64,000 nt of DNA from Alphaproteobacteria bacterium (GTDB lineage Bacteria > Pseudomonadota > Alphaproteobacteria > Micropepsales > Micropepsaceae). The notes under the pieces were generated by a model. That model saw nothing but the letters and a program-made list of their open reading frames with translations, had not been told where the DNA came from and ran no database searches. The translations under genes were made by a program, and so were the position numbers. Positions 52,232-61,048 of the stretch are shown piece after piece; position 1 is the stretch's first letter, and each line of letters begins with the position of its first letter. Where the stretch lies: NCBI GenBank assembly GCA_019245415.1, contig JAFARO010000004.1:310001-374000 (forward strand), written 5' to 3'.

Positions 52232-53302
52232 CTATTCCCGCGCGCTCTCCGCCAGCAGCTCCGCAAGCCGGTCCTTCCACACCGCGGCCCAGGTGTGCGT
52301 GCCGTGGCCATGGGTCTGATCGCCGATCGGGATCAGCACGAACTTGCCGCGCGGGATCGCGCTCACCATCTTCTCGGCGATGCCGAGTTCCGGCGGATTG
52401 ATGAAGTCGTCGGCGGAGTTCACCCACATCACCGGCGCCTTGATCGTGCCCAGGTTGGCCGACGGATCGTAGTCGCGCGACGCATCGACCTGATAGAGCA
52501 GGTCATTCGCATCCAGGGTCGCGAGATATCTGTCCACGCTCTCCGTGACGAACGCGTCGGCCGCGTCGCGCGTGGGAAAAGCCTTCTGCATCGCCAGCGG
52601 TGCGCTGCCCGCGATCATCAGCATGTCGGCGGCGGTGCGAAGCCCGTCGCGCGGTTCGCTCTTGTACTCGCCGCCGTTCCACGCCGGATCGTTCCTGATC
52701 GCGTCCATCGTCATCTTGCGCCACATGCGGTTGCGCCCGGCGATCTGCATCGGCAAACACGCGAGCGGCATCAGCGCGTCCATCATGTCGGGATAGGTCT
52801 CGCCCCAAATGAAGCTGTGCATGCAGCCCATCGATGTGCCCATCACCAGGCGCAGATGGTCGACATGCAGCCCATCACGCACCAGCGCATGCTGTGCCGC
52901 CACCATGTCCGCATAGCCGTAATGGGGAAAGCGCGCGTGCAGGCCGTCGCTCGGCTTGGAGGATCGGCCGTGACCGATGCCGTCGGGCAGGATGATGAAG
53001 GTCTTGGCCGGATCGAGCAGGCCGCCGGATACGAACAGCACGCCGGCGAATTGCGGGCGCAGGAACTGGTGGCCGTCGCCGCCGGTGCCGTGCAGGATCA
53101 GCACCGCGTTGTCGACATGGCCGCGGCGGTTGCGATGCGCCGTCCCCAGGGTCATGTAGTGCAGCCTGAGCTCGGGCAATGTCTCGCCCGATGCGAATTT
53201 GAAATCGCGGATATTGAAGTCGCCTTCGGTGATTGCGGGTGCTGCGGCGAGGGGAGCGGCAATTCCGAACAGGGCGATAGCCGCTATCAGAGTTTTGATC
53301 AT
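52232..53302 (-). CDS. exported alpha/beta hydrolase (homoserine O-acetyltransferase-like)
   Basis: A 356-residue protein with a signal peptide (residues 1-21, FGIAAPLAAAP). The fold and motifs resemble MetX-type acyltransferases: AVLILHGTGGDGHQFL, PDGIGHGRSSKPSDG and the nucleophile Ser in VMGTSMGCMHSFIWGE. Asp is in VNSADDFINPP and His in HGHGTHTW. Being exported, it is unlikely to make acetylhomoserine and is probably a secreted esterase or similar hydrolase. It converges with the dehydrogenase operon, two bases apart. Confidence 0.86.
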   Translation of the reverse strand: MIKTLIAAIALFGIAAPLAAAPAITEGDFNIRDFKFASGETLPELRLHYMTLGTAHRNRRGHVDNAVLILHGTGGDGHQFLRPQFAGVLFVSGGLLDPAKTFIILPDGIGHGRSSKPSDGLHARFPHYGYADMVAAQHALVRDGLHVDHLRLVMGTSMGCMHSFIWGETYPDMMDALMPLACLPMQIAGRNRMWRKMTMDAIRNDPAWNGGEYKSEPRDGLRTAADMLMIAGSAPLAMQKAFPTRDAADAFVTESVDRYLATLDANDLLYQVDASRDYDPSANLGTIKAPVMWVNSADDFINPPELGIAEKMVSAIPRGKFVLIPIGDQTHGHGTHTWAAVWKDRLAELLAESARE

Positions 53303-53391
53303 CGCATACTCCTGAGCGGGCGCGGCCTAGTGCGGATCGGCAATGGGTTTAACACAGAGATTTGTCGCGAAGGCACTCCTCGTTGTTCCCC

Positions 53392-53489
53392 TTCCGTCAT
53401 CACCCGGTCGCGCTTCTCGCGCGATCCGGGTGACCCAATTTGGGCTCTGCCAAAAATGGGTCGCCCGGACAAGCCGGGCGATGACGGAA
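53392..53489. repeat. intergenic palindromic repeat, CGTCATCGCCCG type, copy 3
   Basis: Ends TTCCGTCATCACCCGG and CCGGGCGATGACGGAA are inverted with one change, with GGGTGACCCAATTTGG and CAAAAATGGGTCGCCCGG inside. The right half is identical in its core to copies 1 and 2. It lies between the exported hydrolase and the flavin monooxygenase gene. Confidence 0.86.
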
Positions 53490-53542
53490 TTGGGAGATGC
53501 CATTGCATCCTGGCCCCGAGGTTTGCACCGGCGGCCGTGAAT

Positions 53543-53555
53543 TGACATATTGTCA
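53543..53555. promoter_or_regulatory. inverted repeat upstream of the monooxygenase gene
   Basis: TGACA-tat-TGTCA lies 22 bases before ATG 53577; TTGACA at 53542-53547 could also be a -35 box. A TetR-type repressor could bind here; the TetR gene of this cluster lies at 57.4-58.0 kb. Confidence 0.45.
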
Positions 53556-53576
53556 GTAAATCCGAGAGGGCCTGTC

Positions 53577-55079
53577 ATGAACGCTCCCTTCCGCCTTGAT
53601 CCCGGCGTGCTCGACGTCGCCATCATCGGCGCCGGCTTTTCGGGCTTGTGCATGGCGATCAAGCTGAAACAGGCCGGCCGCACCAATTTCCGCGTCTTCG
53701 AGAAGGCGAGCGACATCGGCGGCACCTGGTTCCTCAACCGCTATCCGGGCTGTGCCTGCGACGTGCCCTCGCATCTGTATTCCTTCTCGTTCGACCAGAA
53801 CCCGTCCTGGTCGCGCGCCTATTCGCCGGCAGAGGAGATCTGGCGCTACCAGAAGGCCAGCGCGGAGAAGCACGGCATTCTGCCTTTCATCCGCTGCAAC
53901 GCCGAGGTGGCGCGCGCGCAGTACGACGAAGCCGCGCAGCTGTGGCGCCTGACGCTGAAGAACGGCGAAAGCTTTGCGGCGCGTGCGCTGGTCGCGGGCG
54001 CAGGCATCCTGCACGTGCCGTTCACGCCACAGATCGCGGGTGCCGAGAGTTTTGCCGGCAAAACCCTGCACACCGCCGAATGGGACGACAGCTACGATCT
54101 CCGGGCCAAGCGTGTCGCCGTCATCGGCACGGGCGCGAGCGCGATCCAGCTGGTGCCGGCGATTGCCGGCAAGGTGGCGCATCTCGATCTCTATCAGCGC
54201 ACGCCGGGCTGGGTGATCCCTCGGCTCGACCATGCCTTCGAAGAGCAGGCGAAAGCCCGCTTCCAGCGTTGGCCCTGGCTCCAGCGGCTGTTCCGCGGCG
54301 TGATCTATTGGCGCGCCGAGATGCTGGCCTTCGGCTTCACGCGCAGCAGGAAGATGATGGCGGGTTTCCAGAAGGTGGCGCAGGCCGAACTCGAAAAGGC
54401 CGTTCCGGATCCTGCATTGCGCGCCAAGCTCACGCCCGATTTTCCCATCGGCTGCAAGCGCGTGCTGATCTCCAACGATTTCTACCCGGCGGTCCAACGC
54501 GACAATGTCGATCTCGTCACCGATGCGATCGCGCGAATCACCCCGGCCGGCATCGTGACGGCGGACGGCACCGAGCGGGCCTGCGACGCGATCATCTACG
54601 CCACGGGCTTTCGCGTCACCGACTGGCTCAGCCATGTCGACATCCGCGGCAGGGGCGGCCGCAAGCTGATCGACGATTGGAAGGATGGCGCCGCGGCCTA
54701 TTACGGCGTCGCGGTGAACGGCTATCCCAACATGTTCCTGCTGCTCGGTCCCAATACCGGTCTCGGCCACAACTCCGTGGTGTTCATGATCGAGTCGCAA
54801 GTGCGTTTCGCCATGGGCTGTCTCGGCTGGCTGTGGAGCGGCGCCGGCGCGGTGGAAGTCAAGAAGGCGGTCGAGGAGGCTTTCAACGCCGCCCTGCACG
54901 AGAAGATGAAGCGCACGGTGTGGATGAGCGGCTGCAAGAGCTGGTATCTCAATCCCAACGGCACCAACTCGACGCTTTGGCCCGATTTCACCGTCAGCTA
55001 TTGGTGGCAAACCCGGCGCGCCAGGAAGCGCGACTTCGAGCTGACGCCGGCGCGGGCACCGGCGGTTCAGGTTTCGTAG
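53577..55079 (+). CDS. flavin-containing monooxygenase, Baeyer-Villiger type
   Basis: A 500-residue monooxygenase. The FAD motif is VAIIGAGFSGLCMAIKL, the NADPH motif VAVIGTGASAIQLVP, and the fingerprint FAGKTLHTAEWD fits the Baeyer-Villiger pattern F-x-G-x3-H-x3-W. It inserts oxygen next to ketones, or hydroxylates hydrophobic substrates. The usual GGTWFLNRYPGCACDVPSHLYS segment is present in parts. ATG 53577 has a GAGAGGG site; an upstream frame from 53550 is less likely. It ends inside the convergent sulfotransferase gene by 13 bases. Confidence 0.93.
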   Translation: MNAPFRLDPGVLDVAIIGAGFSGLCMAIKLKQAGRTNFRVFEKASDIGGTWFLNRYPGCACDVPSHLYSFSFDQNPSWSRAYSPAEEIWRYQKASAEKHGILPFIRCNAEVARAQYDEAAQLWRLTLKNGESFAARALVAGAGILHVPFTPQIAGAESFAGKTLHTAEWDDSYDLRAKRVAVIGTGASAIQLVPAIAGKVAHLDLYQRTPGWVIPRLDHAFEEQAKARFQRWPWLQRLFRGVIYWRAEMLAFGFTRSRKMMAGFQKVAQAELEKAVPDPALRAKLTPDFPIGCKRVLISNDFYPAVQRDNVDLVTDAIARITPAGIVTADGTERACDAIIYATGFRVTDWLSHVDIRGRGGRKLIDDWKDGAAAYYGVAVNGYPNMFLLLGPNTGLGHNSVVFMIESQVRFAMGCLGWLWSGAGAVEVKKAVEEAFNAALHEKMKRTVWMSGCKSWYLNPNGTNSTLWPDFTVSYWWQTRRARKRDFELTPARAPAVQVS

Positions 55080-55930
55080 CCCAATTCCGCCAGCAACGGC
55101 CGGGCGATGGCCTCGTAGCGCTTGCGGTCGTCGGGCTTCATCTCGCTCTTCCAGCGCGCCACGCGGGCGGGATCGGTTGGCGATGCCGCTCGGCTGTAGA
55201 TTGCGCGAAACGTCTCCATGTCGGCGGGCGTGCTCTCGCTGGAGCCGAAGGGCTTGCGGTATTCCGCCAGCCGCTCGGCCGCGGCTGTCTCGTGGGCCAG
55301 CATCGCGGGATCGAATTTGAGCTTCAGCCAGCCGCAGATGTCGTTCAGCGTTTCGCGCGGGCTTGTCACCAGCGCTTCGAAGCGCACTTCCTTGTAGTGC
55401 TTGAGCGTCTCGCCAAGCGCGCGCGCCTGGCGGATGCCGTCGACCCAGAAGCGCGCCTGCTCCTCGATATCGTCGCCTGGGCCGAACCACAGGCCCTGGA
55501 AGGAAAGCGCATTGTCGCGCCCGTCGCGGATCAGATGCAGGAAATGCGCTTCCGGCAGCAGCTTCTCGATCCCGTCCATGGCGCGCAGATAGACGCCGGT
55601 CTTGTCGCCCCAGCGGTTTTTGCCCCGGCGCGCGGCGTAGAGCCGGTAGAACGCGCGCACTCCGCCGGCAACGGTGAAGGGCTGCACGGTATCGACGATC
55701 GCGGCAAAGCTTTCCGCGCTGATGGTGAGATTGTCCCAACTCTGGCTCTGGGTCGCCAGCGCGACAAATTCCTCGGGCGAGCGCGGCCGGACGCGCTCCC
55801 GCGCCAGCGGCAAGAGAAAGTGCGTCTCCCCCGGAATCGCCAGATCGCGGTGCGCGTCGAGCATCAGCCGCAGCAAGGTGGTTCCGGAGCGTCCGATGCC
55901 GACGATGAATGGCGCCGGTTTTTCGCTCAT
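55067..55930 (-). CDS. sulfotransferase
   Basis: A 287-residue PAPS-dependent sulfotransferase. The 5'-phosphosulfate loop is FIVGIGRSGTTLLRLMLDAH and the 3'-phosphate site HLIRDGRDNALSF. The N-terminal His in GETHFLLPLARER may be catalytic. Acceptor unknown, possibly a lipid or steroid-like molecule, given the neighbouring monooxygenase. Its ATG overlaps the end of the TPR-sulfotransferase gene (ATGA). Confidence 0.9.
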   Translation of the reverse strand: MSEKPAPFIVGIGRSGTTLLRLMLDAHRDLAIPGETHFLLPLARERVRPRSPEEFVALATQSQSWDNLTISAESFAAIVDTVQPFTVAGGVRAFYRLYAARRGKNRWGDKTGVYLRAMDGIEKLLPEAHFLHLIRDGRDNALSFQGLWFGPGDDIEEQARFWVDGIRQARALGETLKHYKEVRFEALVTSPRETLNDICGWLKLKFDPAMLAHETAAAERLAEYRKPFGSSESTPADMETFRAIYSRAASPTDPARVARWKSEMKPDDRKRYEAIARPLLAELGYET

Positions 55931-57417
55931 GGCGGCGCTGCATTGAGGCGCGGGAAGGCCTTGCTCGGCACAGGGCGGCCGAGAAAGCCGCAAAGCTCGT
56001 TCCAGCCCTGTCCGGCGAAGACATCCAGCTCCAAGAGCTTGCCGGGCTTGTCGGCGAAGAAGTGCCGTACCCGCGCCTCGAATTGTCTCCAAGCCTCGGC
56101 GAGGCTCGGCGCATTCAAATAGAGCCCGTATTCCAGCGCGGCATGATGAAACATGAACGGATTGTCGGGACCGTCGAACAGCGCGCGCAGTCCCTCCAGC
56201 ACGCCGGTACCGCTGTGTTTCTCGTGATGGCGCGCGAAGGAGGCGAGCCAGCTCTCGAGCGGACGGCGCGTCAGGACGAAGCGTGCATTGGGATATTGGT
56301 AGTGCAGCTTCTCGAATTCCGGCGAGACGCAGCAATCGGTCGCGGCGCCGAAGAGGAAGAAATCGGTGTCCGAAAGGAGTTGGTAGGTCAGCGGATTGAC
56401 CCAATGCGCGCTGTCGAAACCGAGGATCTCCAGCGCATCCGAGAGCGACGTCGTGCCGGTGCGGGAGAGGCCGATGCCGAACACCTTTTCCTCGGCGAAG
56501 ACCTCGCGTCTGGGCCGGGCGAGCCGGTTGCGCAGTCCGCGCAGCAAGGCGAAACGCGGAGCAGGTCTCAAAGCCTCCTGCAGCGCATCGAAACGGGCGA
56601 CGAACTCGCCATGACGCTCGAGCGCGAGCAGCAGGCGCAGCTCGAGCTCCGGTGCATCGATCTCACGCGCGCGCACATACAGCCGCTCCCAGGATGCACC
56701 GCAGCTGGCGCGTGGCATCACGCGGGGCAGCACCATCATGCAGCCCTCGATCTCGTCTTCGGTGAAGGCCTTGCGTTCCGCCGCGCGCAGCGCCTCGCGG
56801 GTCTCGGCGACGCTTGCCACTGTGGAGAGGAGCTGCAGCCCGATGCCCGGCAGTTCCGGCAGCAGATGCCCGCTCACCAAGCGCGCGAGCTCGCGCCGGC
56901 GCGCCTCGCGATCCGGCCGCCCGATGCTCGCCTGGCGCGCCACGCGCACATAGAGAAGCTTGTCATCGACATTGGCATCGGGATCTTCCAGCAGAGGCAG
57001 TGCCACGGCCTGCGCCTCGTCGATGCGGCCGAGATTTAGGAGAGCCTGCGCCCGCTGCCGGTTCCAGCTGCGGATCGGCCCGTCGGCGTAAGTCGCCAGA
57101 CACTTGTCGAGCAGCGCCAGCGCCTGTTCATGGGCGCCGCGGTCGGCTGCGATCTGCGCCAACCCCTCCAGCCCGACATGGTTTGCCGGCCTGTCCAGTG
57201 CCAAGGCTTCGAAAAGCGCTTCGGCCTCGTCGAGGCGGTCGAGATGACGCAAGGCGTGCGCGCGCTGCGCCAGCCAATAGGGACGAGCGCCGAATTGGAC
57301 AATGCACTGGCTCCAGCGCTCGAGCGCCTGCATCCAGCGCCGGCGCCGGGACGCATCGCCGGCCCAGCGCGCCCACGCTGCCGCGTCAGCCGACGCCGGA
57401 GGCTTTTCGTCCTGCAT
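55927..57417 (-). CDS. TPR-sulfotransferase fusion protein
   Basis: A 496-residue two-part protein. The N-terminal half has TPR helices (WYLAQRAHALRHLDRLDEAE-type units; ALALLDKCLATYADG; RAQALLNLGRIDEAQAVAL). The C-terminal half is a sulfotransferase domain with the PAPS loop VFGIGLSRTGTTSLSDALEILG, FGAATDCCVSPEF and the 3'-phosphate site FVLTRRPLESWLASF. The fusion suggests the TPR part selects a protein or carrier-bound acceptor. Its start overlaps the TetR gene end by 32 bases, so the three minus-strand genes form one operon. Confidence 0.87.
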   Translation of the reverse strand: MQDEKPPASADAAAWARWAGDASRRRRWMQALERWSQCIVQFGARPYWLAQRAHALRHLDRLDEAEALFEALALDRPANHVGLEGLAQIAADRGAHEQALALLDKCLATYADGPIRSWNRQRAQALLNLGRIDEAQAVALPLLEDPDANVDDKLLYVRVARQASIGRPDREARRRELARLVSGHLLPELPGIGLQLLSTVASVAETREALRAAERKAFTEDEIEGCMMVLPRVMPRASCGASWERLYVRAREIDAPELELRLLLALERHGEFVARFDALQEALRPAPRFALLRGLRNRLARPRREVFAEEKVFGIGLSRTGTTSLSDALEILGFDSAHWVNPLTYQLLSDTDFFLFGAATDCCVSPEFEKLHYQYPNARFVLTRRPLESWLASFARHHEKHSGTGVLEGLRALFDGPDNPFMFHHAALEYGLYLNAPSLAEAWRQFEARVRHFFADKPGKLLELDVFAGQGWNELCGFLGRPVPSKAFPRLNAAPP

Positions 57418-58021
57418 CGCTTTGCGCCGGTGCGAAGCCGGCGCTCAAGGCACGGAAGGCTTCGCGGCTGATGGTTTCGAAACTGCATTCCTCGCCGAGC
57501 TTGCCCGCCAGTTGAAGCACGACGGCGCCGTGCAACGCGGCCCAGAAGACGTGTCCGATGAGCACCGGATCTCCCGCCAGCGCGCCCGACTCGACGAGAC
57601 CGCGCACATGGTCGGTCATGGTCAGGCGCGCGCGCGCGCTGGCGCGCACCAGGTCGGGATAGCGCGACTCGTCGGGCTGGGACATGTCGAACATCAGCCG
57701 GTAGGAGGCCGGCTCGGAGAACGCGAAGCGCATATAGGCTTCGCCCACCGCGGCGCTGCGGGCGAGCGCCGTGCGTTCTTTGGCAAAGGCCTGCTCAAGG
57801 GCCTGCGCGAAACGGTCGAAGGCGTTGGCCCGCACGGCCGCCAGGATCTCTTCCTTGTCCTTGAAGTAGCGATAGGGCGTCATGGCGCTGACCCCGAGTT
57901 CGGCCGCCACCTCGCGCATGGTGAAACCCTCGCGGCCCTTCGCGGCAAAGATCCGGGTCGCCGCCGCGATCAATTTTCCGCGGAAATCGGCCAGATCGGC
58001 GGTTGTCAGCACGCGCGGCAA
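57386..58021 (-). CDS. TetR/AcrR-family transcriptional regulator
   Basis: A 211-residue regulator. The helix-turn-helix is GREGFTMREVAAELGVSAMTPYRYF in parts, the common TetR form with a YRYFKDKEEIL end. The C-terminal ligand domain is of the TetR_C-type with FSEPASYRLMFDMSQPDE. It is divergent from the carotenoid oxygenase gene, with a palindrome between them that it probably binds. It leads the two sulfotransferase genes. Confidence 0.93.
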   Translation of the reverse strand: MPRVLTTADLADFRGKLIAAATRIFAAKGREGFTMREVAAELGVSAMTPYRYFKDKEEILAAVRANAFDRFAQALEQAFAKERTALARSAAVGEAYMRFAFSEPASYRLMFDMSQPDESRYPDLVRASARARLTMTDHVRGLVESGALAGDPVLIGHVFWAALHGAVVLQLAGKLGEECSFETISREAFRALSAGFAPAQSDAGRKASGVG

Positions 58022-58041
58022 AAAAATCTCCCGATAGGGCC

Positions 58042-58082
58042 TTGAACTGCGGCCGGTTCCGGCCCATTAATTTACACTGTAA
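58042..58082 (+). promoter_or_regulatory. promoter and operator of the carotenoid oxygenase gene
   Basis: TTGAAC at 58042-58047 and CATTAA at 58065-58070 are 17 bases apart. TTACA-c-TGTAA at 58072-58082 is a palindrome positioned over the expected transcription start, as a TetR operator would be. The TetR gene begins at 58021 in the opposite direction. Confidence 0.6.
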
Positions 58083-58106
58083 GTCATAGCCGTCCTGGAG
58101 GAAAGC

Positions 58107-59504
58107 ATGAACGCCCCCGTCCGGATCAACCCGTATCTTACGGGGAATTTCGCGCCGCTCCACAGCGAGGACGACTTTCCCGCGCTCAAAATCCGCGGCG
58201 AATTTCCCAAGGCACTCCGCGGCTCCTATTACCGCAATGGACCCAACCCGCAGTTTCCGCCGCGCGATCCCAACCATCACTGGTTCGCCGGCGACGGCAT
58301 GATCCACGCCCTCCATGTCGGCGACGGCAAAGTCTCGTACCTGAACCGCTACGTTCATACCAACAAGTACGTGCTCGAGCACGCGGCCGGACGCTCGCTG
58401 TTCGGAACGTTCGGCAACCCGATGACGTCCGACGCCTCGGTCGTGGGCAAGGACAGCGGCGTCGCAAACACCAACATCGTCTGGCACGCCGGCAAGCTGC
58501 TCGCGCTGGAAGAGGCGCACAATCCCTACGAGCTGGACCCGCTGACCTTGGCGTCGCGCGGCTATGTCGACTATGCCGGCCCCGCCATGCGCTTCACGGC
58601 GCATCCCAAGATGGATCCCGAGACGGGCGAGATGGTGTTCTTCGGATATTCGGCCGGCGCGGGTTTCTTCACCGACGACATCGCCTATGGCGTCGTCGAC
58701 AAGGCCGGCGCGGTTACGCGTCTCGACCAGTTCAAGGCGCCTTATTGCAGCATGATCCACGATTTCTTCGTGACGCGGAACTATGTGGCGTTTCCGGTGC
58801 TGCCGTTGAGCGGCAGCCTGCCGCGCGTCATGCAGGGAGGACCTGCCTTCGCCTGGGAACCGCAAAAGGGTGCCTATGTCGGCGTGATGCGCCGCGACGG
58901 CGACGTCAATGCGATCCGCTGGTTCGAGACCGATCCCTGCTACGTCTTCCATCCGATGAACATGTGGGAAGAGGGGAGCGTCATCTTCGTCGACGTGATG
59001 CAATACGCCAACGCGCCCTTGTTCCCCAATGCCGACGGCTCGCCGGGCAGACCTGCCGGCGCGCGGCTGGTGCGCTGGACGATCGATCTCGCCGGCAAGA
59101 GCAACGCGATCCGCCAGCAGCCCCTGGACGACATCGCCGGCGAATTTCCGCGCTTCGACGAGAGGCGCGCGGGTCTTGCCTATCGCCACGGCTATTTCGC
59201 GGCCAGCTCCACCAATTCCGACAAGGTCGTGTTCGACGCCATCGCGCATATCGATCACCAGACCGGCAAGCGGGAGATGCATGTCTTTGCCGACGGCATG
59301 CCCGGCGAACCCGTCTTCGTGCCGCGCCATGACGGCGCCGCCGAAGGCGACGGCTGGCTGGTCGCCACCGTCTATCGTCCTTCCGAGGACCGCAGCGATT
59401 TCGCCGTCTTCGATGCGGCGAACGTAGCTGCCGGGCCCGTCGGCTGGGCCGAGCTTCCCCGGCGCATTCCCTTCGGCTTCCATGGAAATTGGCGGCCGGC
59501 CTGA
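58107..59504 (+). CDS. carotenoid cleavage oxygenase family protein
   Basis: A 465-residue seven-bladed propeller enzyme with an iron centre. Four histidines fit the ligands: His166 in MRFTAHPKMDPETGE, His218 in SMIHDFFVT, His282 in VFHPMNMWEE and His459 in GFHGNW. Family members split carotenoids, apocarotenoids or stilbenes such as lignin-derived compounds. Substrate unknown. Together with the TetR gene, the monooxygenase and the sulfotransferases it forms an accessory set for a hydrophobic substrate. Confidence 0.93.
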   Translation: MNAPVRINPYLTGNFAPLHSEDDFPALKIRGEFPKALRGSYYRNGPNPQFPPRDPNHHWFAGDGMIHALHVGDGKVSYLNRYVHTNKYVLEHAAGRSLFGTFGNPMTSDASVVGKDSGVANTNIVWHAGKLLALEEAHNPYELDPLTLASRGYVDYAGPAMRFTAHPKMDPETGEMVFFGYSAGAGFFTDDIAYGVVDKAGAVTRLDQFKAPYCSMIHDFFVTRNYVAFPVLPLSGSLPRVMQGGPAFAWEPQKGAYVGVMRRDGDVNAIRWFETDPCYVFHPMNMWEEGSVIFVDVMQYANAPLFPNADGSPGRPAGARLVRWTIDLAGKSNAIRQQPLDDIAGEFPRFDERRAGLAYRHGYFAASSTNSDKVVFDAIAHIDHQTGKREMHVFADGMPGEPVFVPRHDGAAEGDGWLVATVYRPSEDRSDFAVFDAANVAAGPVGWAELPRRIPFGFHGNWRPA

Positions 59505-59563
59505 GCTTGCAGGCGGGCGGCATCGTCCCCACCTGAGGCGGACCGAGGGAGGACAAGCCAGCC

Positions 59564-60139
59564 ATGGTCCATCTGTTCAAGGCGTTCAGGCCGCTGCTGG
59601 AAGATTTTCTTTCGCTGATCGTCTTCGCGGCCCTCTACGCGGCGACCGACAACCTCATCCTTTCGGTCGCGGCCGGGATGGCGATCAGCATCGGCCAGAT
59701 CGCTATCGAGAGGTTGCGCGGCCGCAAGATCGAGGCGATGCAATGGGCGAGCCTCGCGCTGGTGGTGGTGCTGGGCGGCATCTCTATCGCGACCAACAAT
59801 CCGGTGTTCGCGATGATCAAGCCCAGCGTCGCCCAGGCCGCGATCGGCATCGTCATGCTCAAGCCGGATTGGATGGCGCGCTACCTACCGCAGATCGTCA
59901 CCGACAATGTCTCGCGTCGCGCACTCATCGGCTGGGGCTATGTCTGGGCGGCGCTGATGCTGGCGCTCGCAGCCGCGAACGTGTTCGTCGCCTTCAACTT
60001 CGACGCCAAGATTTGGGCGGCCTACACCTTCTTCGTGCCGCTGCCGGCGAAGGTCGCTTTGTTCTTCCTGCAATATCTGTGGATCCGGTCCGCGGTGCGG
60101 CGGAGCATCCGCGGACGGGCGGCGCTGCAGACCGCGTGA
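59564..60139 (+). CDS. inner-membrane septation protein A-like (IspZ/YciB)
   Basis: A 191-residue protein with six hydrophobic helices; AFRPLLEDFLSLIVFAALYAATD near the N-terminus, PVFAMIKPSVAQAAIG and IWAAYTFFVPLPAKVALFFLQYLW near the end resemble the YciB/IspZ family, which contributes to envelope integrity and septation. Weaker conservation than in gammaproteobacteria. A GGAGGA site is upstream of ATG 59564. Confidence 0.78.
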   Translation: MVHLFKAFRPLLEDFLSLIVFAALYAATDNLILSVAAGMAISIGQIAIERLRGRKIEAMQWASLALVVVLGGISIATNNPVFAMIKPSVAQAAIGIVMLKPDWMARYLPQIVTDNVSRRALIGWGYVWAALMLALAAANVFVAFNFDAKIWAAYTFFVPLPAKVALFFLQYLWIRSAVRRSIRGRAALQTA

Positions 60140-60169
60140 CATTTTACGCCCGATAGCGATGATGCCGCG

Positions 60170-60970
60170 ATGAGTCTCAAACTTCTCGGCATTCTCAACA
60201 TCACCGAGGATTCCTTTTCCGACGGCGGCAAGTTCCTCGATCCGGCGGCGGCACTGATCGAGGCCGAGCGGCTGGCAAAGGAATCCGACGCCATCGATCT
60301 CGGCGCCGCCTCCTCGCGTCCCGGCGCCGTGGCCGTTGCGCCCGATGTCGAGATCGCCCGGCTCGCGCCCGTCGTCGACGCGCTGAAGCGCGCCGACGCG
60401 CCCATTTCCATCGACAGCTTTTCGCCCGAGGTGCAGCGCTGGGCGCTGTCCCGATCCGTGGCCTATCTCAACGACGTGAACGGGTTCGCCGATGCGTCGT
60501 TCTATCCCGAACTCGCCGCGTCTGACGCCAAGCTCATCGTGATGTTTTCCGTCGAGGGTGCGGGCCCCGCCACCCGATTGTTCGTTCCGGCGGCGGAGCT
60601 GTTCGACCGCATCGTGGGCTTCTTCGATCGCAGGCTCGCCGCCTTCGCCCGCGCCGGGATCGCGCAGGAGCGTATCATTCTCGACCCGGGCATGGGGTTG
60701 TTCCTGGGCAGCGATCCGGAAGCCTCGTTCACGGTCCTGCGGCGACTTTCGGACCTCAAGGCGCGTTTCGGTCTGCCGCTGCTGGTCTCGGTGTCGCGAA
60801 AGTCCTTCCTGCGCGACCTGGTCCATAAGCCGGTTTCGCAGATCGGTCCGGCGACCCTGGCCGCGGAACTCTTTGCCGTCCGTCAGGGGGCGGACTATAT
60901 CCGCACCCACGCGCCCGGGGCGCTGCGGGACCTTCTCATGGTGTTTGAAACCTTGGCAAACCAGGCGTGA
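60170..60970 (+). CDS. folP: dihydropteroate synthase of the Sul-like (FolP*) type
   Basis: A 266-residue enzyme that condenses p-aminobenzoate with the pterin pyrophosphate to form dihydropteroate. Active-site residues are present: Asn10 in ILNITEDSFSDGG, Asp43 in IDLGAASSRPG, Asp82 in SIDSFSPEV, Asn101 in LNDVNGF, Asp172 in LDPGMG, Lys211 in SVSRKSF and Arg245 with His247 in IRTHAPG. Several segments (NITEDSFSDGG, DLGAASS, DPGMGLFLG, LLVSVSRKSFLR, ADYIRTHAPG-LRD) are much closer to the plasmid sulfonamide-resistance enzymes Sul1/Sul2 than to E. coli FolP, which has GGESTRPG and GMSRKSM. glmM follows 78 bases downstream. Confidence 0.93.
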   Translation: MSLKLLGILNITEDSFSDGGKFLDPAAALIEAERLAKESDAIDLGAASSRPGAVAVAPDVEIARLAPVVDALKRADAPISIDSFSPEVQRWALSRSVAYLNDVNGFADASFYPELAASDAKLIVMFSVEGAGPATRLFVPAAELFDRIVGFFDRRLAAFARAGIAQERIILDPGMGLFLGSDPEASFTVLRRLSDLKARFGLPLLVSVSRKSFLRDLVHKPVSQIGPATLAAELFAVRQGADYIRTHAPGALRDLLMVFETLANQA

Positions 60971-61048
60971 TTTGCGATCCGACGCGGATTTTCTTAACGC
61001 TTTGACACGTTTGCGCGTTAGAATGATCCATCCGTTCGAAGGACAGCC

